Shown: piece by piece, positions 60,494 to 64,000 of the stretch | Position numbering within the stretch: position 1 is the first letter of the stretch | Layout of the letters: each line of letters begins with the position of its first letter | Source: Dyella sedimenti | GTDB lineage: Bacteria; Pseudomonadota; Gammaproteobacteria; Xanthomonadales; Rhodanobacteraceae | Reading direction: 5' to 3' | Length of the DNA stretch: 64,000 bases | Assembly (NCBI RefSeq): GCF_022760995.1 | Contig: NZ_JAKWJO010000013.1 | Span: 1-64,000, forward strand | Program-made: the position numbers and the translations under genes | Notes under the pieces: model-generated | What the model was told of the DNA's origin: nothing | Databases searched by the model: none | Seen by the model: only the letters and a program-made list of their open reading frames with translations

Positions 60494-61750
60494 TCAGCGA
60501 TCGACTTCGCCGAACACGAGGTCATAGGTACCGATCATCGCCACCACGTCGGCCAGCATGTGGCCGCGCACGATGGCGTCCATCGAGGACAGGTGGGCGA
60601 AGCCCGGCGCGCGCAAGTGCACGCGGAACGGCTTGTTGGCGCCGTCGGAGACCAGGTAGCAGCCGAACTCGCCCTTGGGCGCCTCGACCGCGGCATAGGT
60701 CTCGCCGGCCGGCACGCCGTAGCCCTCGGTGAACAGCTTGAAGTGGTGGATGAGGGCTTCCATGTCCTGCTTCATGCCTTCGCGCCTGGGCGGTGCGACC
60801 TTGTAGTTCTGCACGATGACGGGACCCGGGTTGGCCTTCAGCCACTTCACGCACTGCTGGATGATGCGGTTGGACTGGCGCATCTCCTCGACACGCACGA
60901 GGTAGCGGTCGTAGCAATCGCCGCCCACGCCCACCGGGATGTCGAAGTCCACCTCGGCGTACTTGGCATAGGGCTGCTTCTTGCGCAGGTCCCATTCGAT
61001 GCCCGAACCGCGCAGCATCACGCCGGTCATGCCCCAGGCCTGGGCCTTCTCGGGCGGGATCACGCCGATGCCGACGGTGCGCTGCTTCCAGATGCGGTTG
61101 TTGGTGAGCAGTTCCTCGTACTCGTCCACCTTCGACGGGAAGTCGCTGGTGAAGGCCTCGAGGAAGTCGAGCATGGAGCCTTCGCGCCAGCTGTTGAGGC
61201 GCTTCAGGTCCTTGCCCTTGTGCCACGGCGACTCGCGGTACTGCGACATGCGCTCGGGCAGGTCGCGGTAGACGCCGCCCGGACGGTAGTAGGTCGCGTG
61301 CATGCGCGCGCCCGACACCGCCTCGTAGACGTCCATCAGTTCCTCGCGCTCGCGGAACGCGTACAGGAACACGGCCATCGCGCCCAGGTCGAGCGCGTTG
61401 GAGCCGATCCACATCAGGTGGTTCAGGATGCGGGTGATCTCGTCGAACATGGTGCGGATGTACTGCGCGCGCTCCGGCGCCTCGATACCCAGCAGGGTCT
61501 CGATGGCGCGCACGTAGGCGTGCTCGTTGCACATCATCGACACGTAGTCCAGGCGATCCATGTAGCCGATCGACTGGTTGAACGGCTTGGACTCGGCCAG
61601 CTTCTCGGTGCCGCGGTGGAGCAGGCCCACGTGCGGATCGGCGCGGACCACGGTCTCGCCGTCCATCTCCAGCACCAGGCGCAGCACGCCGTGCGCAGCG
61701 GGATGCTGCGGGCCGAAGTTCATGGTGTAGTTGCGGATCTCTTGCGCCAT
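60494..61750 (-). CDS. nuoD: NADH-quinone oxidoreductase subunit D
   Basis: 418 residues, separate from NuoC (fused in E. coli). 49-kDa-type subunit that forms the quinone site; related to hydrogenase large subunits. The motif NFGPQHPAAHGVLRLVLEM (about 12-30) includes the quinone-binding His, and GAMRGSGIEWDLRK-type residues (LRGSGIEWDLRKKQPY, about 242) are in place. Two-base gap to nuoC. Confidence 0.97.
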   Translation of the reverse strand: MAQEIRNYTMNFGPQHPAAHGVLRLVLEMDGETVVRADPHVGLLHRGTEKLAESKPFNQSIGYMDRLDYVSMMCNEHAYVRAIETLLGIEAPERAQYIRTMFDEITRILNHLMWIGSNALDLGAMAVFLYAFREREELMDVYEAVSGARMHATYYRPGGVYRDLPERMSQYRESPWHKGKDLKRLNSWREGSMLDFLEAFTSDFPSKVDEYEELLTNNRIWKQRTVGIGVIPPEKAQAWGMTGVMLRGSGIEWDLRKKQPYAKYAEVDFDIPVGVGGDCYDRYLVRVEEMRQSNRIIQQCVKWLKANPGPVIVQNYKVAPPRREGMKQDMEALIHHFKLFTEGYGVPAGETYAAVEAPKGEFGCYLVSDGANKPFRVHLRAPGFAHLSSMDAIVRGHMLADVVAMIGTYDLVFGEVDR

Positions 61751-61752
61751 GA

Positions 61753-62481
61753 TTAATTGTTCCGCCAGTTATCGGCCGCCTCGGCCTTCGCCTGCAGCAG
61801 GTCGGCATCGTCACGGATGACGCGCGGCACCAGCACGCGCGGCTCGATCGATACGGGCTCGTACACCACGCGCTTCTGCTCGGGGTCGTAGCGCACCTCG
61901 ACGTTGCCGATCAGCGGGAAGTCCTTGCGGAACGGATGGCCCACGAAACCGTAGTCGGTGAGGATGCGGCGCAGGTCCGGATGGCCCTCGTAGACAATGC
62001 CGTACAGATCGAACGCCTCGCGCTCGAACCAGTTCACGCCCGGCCAGATGCCGGTCAGCGACGGCACCACCGGCAGCGCGTCGTCCTCGCCGAACACGCG
62101 CAGGCGCAGGCGCTGGTTGTTCTCCAGCGACAGCAGGTGCACCACGGAGGCGAAGCGGCGCGGCGATGCCTCGGGGCGCGGACGGTCGGCCCACTTGAAG
62201 CGGCCCATCGCCTCGCCTTCCACGCCGCGCGAGAAGCCGGTGCCGGACACCGTCTCGGTGTCCCATTCGGTCTGGCCGTAACCCAGGTAGTCGACGCCGC
62301 AGACGTCGATCGGCACGCCGAAACGGAACGGCGCCTCGTCGCGCAGCGCAGCGGCCACCGCGAGCAGGTCGGCGGCGGCCACTTCGGCGGTCACTTCGTT
62401 GCGCACGACGCTGATCTTCAGCGTGTCGCCGAATCGCGCGGAGAGGCGCTCGGCCAGCGAGTTCGTCGGGGTATCAGTCAT
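61753..62481 (-). CDS. nuoC: NADH-quinone oxidoreductase subunit C
   Basis: 242 residues. 30-kDa-type subunit of the peripheral arm. The family signature ERAFDLYGIVYEGHPDLRRI is seen here as EREAFDLYGIVYEGH (about 154), then RKDFPLIGNVEVRYD (about 184). The N-terminal domain is longer than minimal. The start lies 17 bp after the nuoB stop. Confidence 0.96.
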   Translation of the reverse strand: MTDTPTNSLAERLSARFGDTLKISVVRNEVTAEVAAADLLAVAAALRDEAPFRFGVPIDVCGVDYLGYGQTEWDTETVSGTGFSRGVEGEAMGRFKWADRPRPEASPRRFASVVHLLSLENNQRLRLRVFGEDDALPVVPSLTGIWPGVNWFEREAFDLYGIVYEGHPDLRRILTDYGFVGHPFRKDFPLIGNVEVRYDPEQKRVVYEPVSIEPRVLVPRVIRDDADLLQAKAEAADNWRNN

Positions 62482-62498
62482 GCTCTGCTGCGCCTTTG

Positions 62499-63056
62499 TC
62501 AGGAACGCGCGATGGTGTTGGTGCGGCGGATCTTCTTCTGCAACTGCAGGATGCCGTGGATCAGCGCTTCGGCCGTCGGCGGGCAGCCCGGCACGTAGAT
62601 GTCCACCGGCACGATGCGGTCGCAGCCGCGCACCACGGAATAGGAGTAGTGGTAGTAGCCGCCGCCGTTGGCGCAGCTACCCATGGAGATGACCCACTTG
62701 GGATCCGGCATCTGGTCATAGACCTTGCGCAGCGCCGGGGCCATCTTGTTGACCAGGGTGCCAGCCACGATCATCACGTCGGACTGGCGCGGACTCGGAC
62801 GGAAGATCACGCCATAGCGGTCCAGGTCCAGCCGCGCGGCGCCGGCGTGCATCATTTCCACGGCGCAACAGGCCAGGCCGAAGGTCATCGGCCACATCGA
62901 GCCGGTGCGCGCCCAGTTCATCAGGGCATCGACGCTGGTGGTGGCGAAACCGCGCTGGATGACGGGGTTGTCCTCGGCCGGACGCAGGATGTCGTCCACC
63001 AAGTTCAACGGCTGCGGGTTGTGCATCACCCGGTCGAGGGACGAGATCACTCCCAT
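62499..63056 (-). CDS. nuoB: NADH-quinone oxidoreductase subunit B (cluster N2)
   Basis: 185 residues, started at 63056 (MGVISSLDRVMHNPQPLN). Holds the last 4Fe-4S cluster, N2, next to quinone: adjacent cysteines in GLACCAVEMM (about 60), then MGSCANGG (about 125) and VPGCPPTAEAL (about 155). The start overlaps the nuoA end by 10 nt. Confidence 0.97.
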   Translation of the reverse strand: MGVISSLDRVMHNPQPLNLVDDILRPAEDNPVIQRGFATTSVDALMNWARTGSMWPMTFGLACCAVEMMHAGAARLDLDRYGVIFRPSPRQSDVMIVAGTLVNKMAPALRKVYDQMPDPKWVISMGSCANGGGYYHYSYSVVRGCDRIVPVDIYVPGCPPTAEALIHGILQLQKKIRRTNTIARS

Positions 63057-63403
63057 TCCAGTGCTCCCTTCTTCCACACGTAAGCGAAACCAATGACCAA
63101 CAGCAACAGGAATGTCGCCATCTCGACCAGCGCGGTGAGGCCGATCTTCTGGAACACCACCGCCCAGGGGAACAGGAAGGCGATTTCCAGATCGAAGATG
63201 ATGAAGAGGATCGCCAGCAGGTAGTAGCGCACGTCGAAGCGCATGCGGGCGTCCTCGAAGGCTTCGAAGCCGCACTCGTAGGGCGAGAGCTTCTCCGACT
63301 CGGGACGACGGGGACCGGCGAGCAGGCCGATGGCCAGCAGCACCACGCCAAGGCCGGCGGCAACGCCGATGAAGAGCAGAATGGGCCAGTATTCGGCAAG
63401 CAC
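63047..63403 (-). CDS. nuoA: NADH-quinone oxidoreductase subunit A
   Basis: 118 residues, three hydrophobic helices. The conserved loop ESEKLSPYECGFEAFEDARMRFD (given by its end parts ESEKLSPYECG and DARMRFD) sits between helices 1 and 2, with the family's Cys. It uses a GTG start at 63403 behind GGAGGT. First gene of the 14-gene operon. Confidence 0.96.
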   Translation of the reverse strand: MLAEYWPILLFIGVAAGLGVVLLAIGLLAGPRRPESEKLSPYECGFEAFEDARMRFDVRYYLLAILFIIFDLEIAFLFPWAVVFQKIGLTALVEMATFLLLLVIGFAYVWKKGALEWE

Positions 63404-63735
63404 GGTGAAACGTACCTCCGCGCCTCAGGGCGCATCAGTGACCGTCGGGGGAAACGGTCCGGAACCGGTTTCGGCAGGCCAATGAAGGCCTTGGGCTTGC
63501 GCCACGATCGCGTGCATGGGGGCCACGAGCGTCCGACTTTCCACGATCTGAATCGGGAATCGCGACATTGTATCAGCGCGCTTAACAACAACAAGCCTTG
63601 ACGGGTATTTGGAAGGCGATTTGCATGAGCCTGCATGCGCGGCCCCACGCGGGAGCGCAAGCTATTGCTACCAAGGTCTTATGCCCGGGCGAGGCACCGG
63701 CGCCCCCGGGAACGCCCCGCGGCGTGAACCGCGCT
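63404..63735. other. 332-bp gap between nuoA and the PilZ gene
   Basis: No gene or tRNA is seen. It holds the nuo leader (about 155 nt), the promoter described at 63567-63594, and a GC-rich stretch (63630-63725) that may contain the 3' end of the pilZ message: GCGGGGCGTTCCCGGGGGCG-like hairpin potential on the minus strand, without a T-run. Confidence 0.5.
63567..63594 (-). promoter_or_regulatory. Putative promoter of the nuo operon
   Basis: On the minus strand TTGTTG, a 16-bp spacer and TACAAT. About 155 nt of leader precede the nuoA GTG. The best sigma-70-like pair in the gap, though the -35 box deviates from consensus. Confidence 0.55.
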
Positions 63736-64000
63736 TCACATGGTGTGCGTGGGACGCTCGGACGAGGCCATGCCCGCCAGCAGGTTCTCGATGCGGGTGC
63801 GGGCCACTTCGCCATCGGAGGAATCGTTGAACTGCACGCCGATGCCGGCGGTGCGGTTGCCCTGGGCGCCGACCGGGGTGACCCATACCACCTTGCCGGC
63901 CACCGACAGGCGCTCGCCTTCGTCGGTCAGGTTGATAAGCAGCACCACCTCGTCTCCCAGCGCGTAGCGCTGGGCCGTGGGCGCGAACAGGCCACCGTGC
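63736..64000 (-). CDS. PilZ-domain protein, C-terminal 87 residues (partial, runs off the right edge)
   Basis: The reading frame is open to the window edge. Visible sequence: GGLFAPTAQRYALGDEVVLL, then DEGERLSVAGKVVWVTPVGAQ and AGIGVQFND, ending ERPTHTM. This matches the small type IV pilus assembly protein PilZ of xanthomonads and pseudomonads. Those proteins keep the DXSXXG-like turn poorly and generally do not bind cyclic di-GMP; they act with FimX and PilB. The N-terminus and start are outside the window. Confidence 0.88.
   Translation of the reverse strand, partial: HGGLFAPTAQRYALGDEVVLLINLTDEGERLSVAGKVVWVTPVGAQGNRTAGIGVQFNDSSDGEVARTRIENLLAGMASSERPTHTM

Noticed and set aside
63404..63735. 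Possible tRNA-Leu or secG gene upstream of nuoA, as in some related genomes
   Set aside because: No cloverleaf, CCA-ended element or SecG-like frame could be found in the gap; the PilZ gene follows directly.

Overview
The window is a contiguous, GC-rich bacterial chromosome segment made almost entirely of core metabolic and informational genes. No phage, insertion sequence, plasmid or CRISPR array is visible. Gene content and order fit a gammaproteobacterium of the Xanthomonadales/Lysobacterales, most likely Rhodanobacteraceae (Dyella, Frateuria, Rhodanobacter or Luteibacter type). The supporting features are a YtrA-type GntR operon with a GGTG-N16-CACC operator, a fused sulfate adenylyltransferase/APS kinase, a class III PHA synthase (phaE-phaC), separate nuoC and nuoD, a PilZ protein of the xanthomonad pilus type, and intergenic palindromes of the GTCATTCCGGCGCAGGCCGG and TGTAGGAGCGC types. 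This assignment is inference from the sequence alone.

Layout. 1-1408 (minus) is a small accessory patch: the start of a lipoprotein, two tandem paralogous four-cysteine lipoproteins, and a 122-residue protein of unknown function, with visibly lower GC than the rest. 1694-2479 is a divergent SDR protein without catalytic residues. 2686-6726 (plus) is a YtrA-regulated ABC exporter operon with a small exported protein and two YggN-like lipoproteins. 6751-9646 holds fumC and purB. 9736-19812 is a nearly complete assimilatory sulfate reduction locus (cysK, cysG, cysB-like, sat-cysC, cysH, cysI, cysJ). 20019-21703 holds roxA and a small partner. 21991-27797 is the 2-oxoglutarate dehydrogenase operon (sucA, sucB, lpd), with unusual palindromic repeats in both intergenic gaps.

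28046-32271 is a run of single genes: LOG-family hydrolase, AcuI/YhdH-type reductase, PilH-like response regulator, CbpA-like DnaJ, peroxiredoxin and DUF427. 32438-35032 is gyrA, with Ala at the classical quinolone position 83. 35170-38997 (minus) is phaE-phaC-pspC-mtnA-gtrA. 39171-48546 (minus) is the classic initiator tRNA-rimP-nusA-infB-rbfA-truB-rpsO-pnp locus, broken up by several terminator-like hairpins. 48659-63403 (minus) is the complete 14-gene nuoA-N complex I operon. The window ends inside a PilZ gene.

How the genes work together: the cys genes take activated sulfate to cysteine, with cysG supplying siroheme to cysI. sucAB-lpd and fumC are TCA-cycle steps whose NADH feeds the nuo complex. 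The tRNA-to-pnp locus couples initiation, antitermination, ribosome maturation and RNA decay. The most striking non-coding signal is a family of paired-palindrome repeats, three tandem copies between sucA and sucB and one between rpsO and pnp. The most obscure coding patch is the tandem lipoprotein cluster at the left edge.
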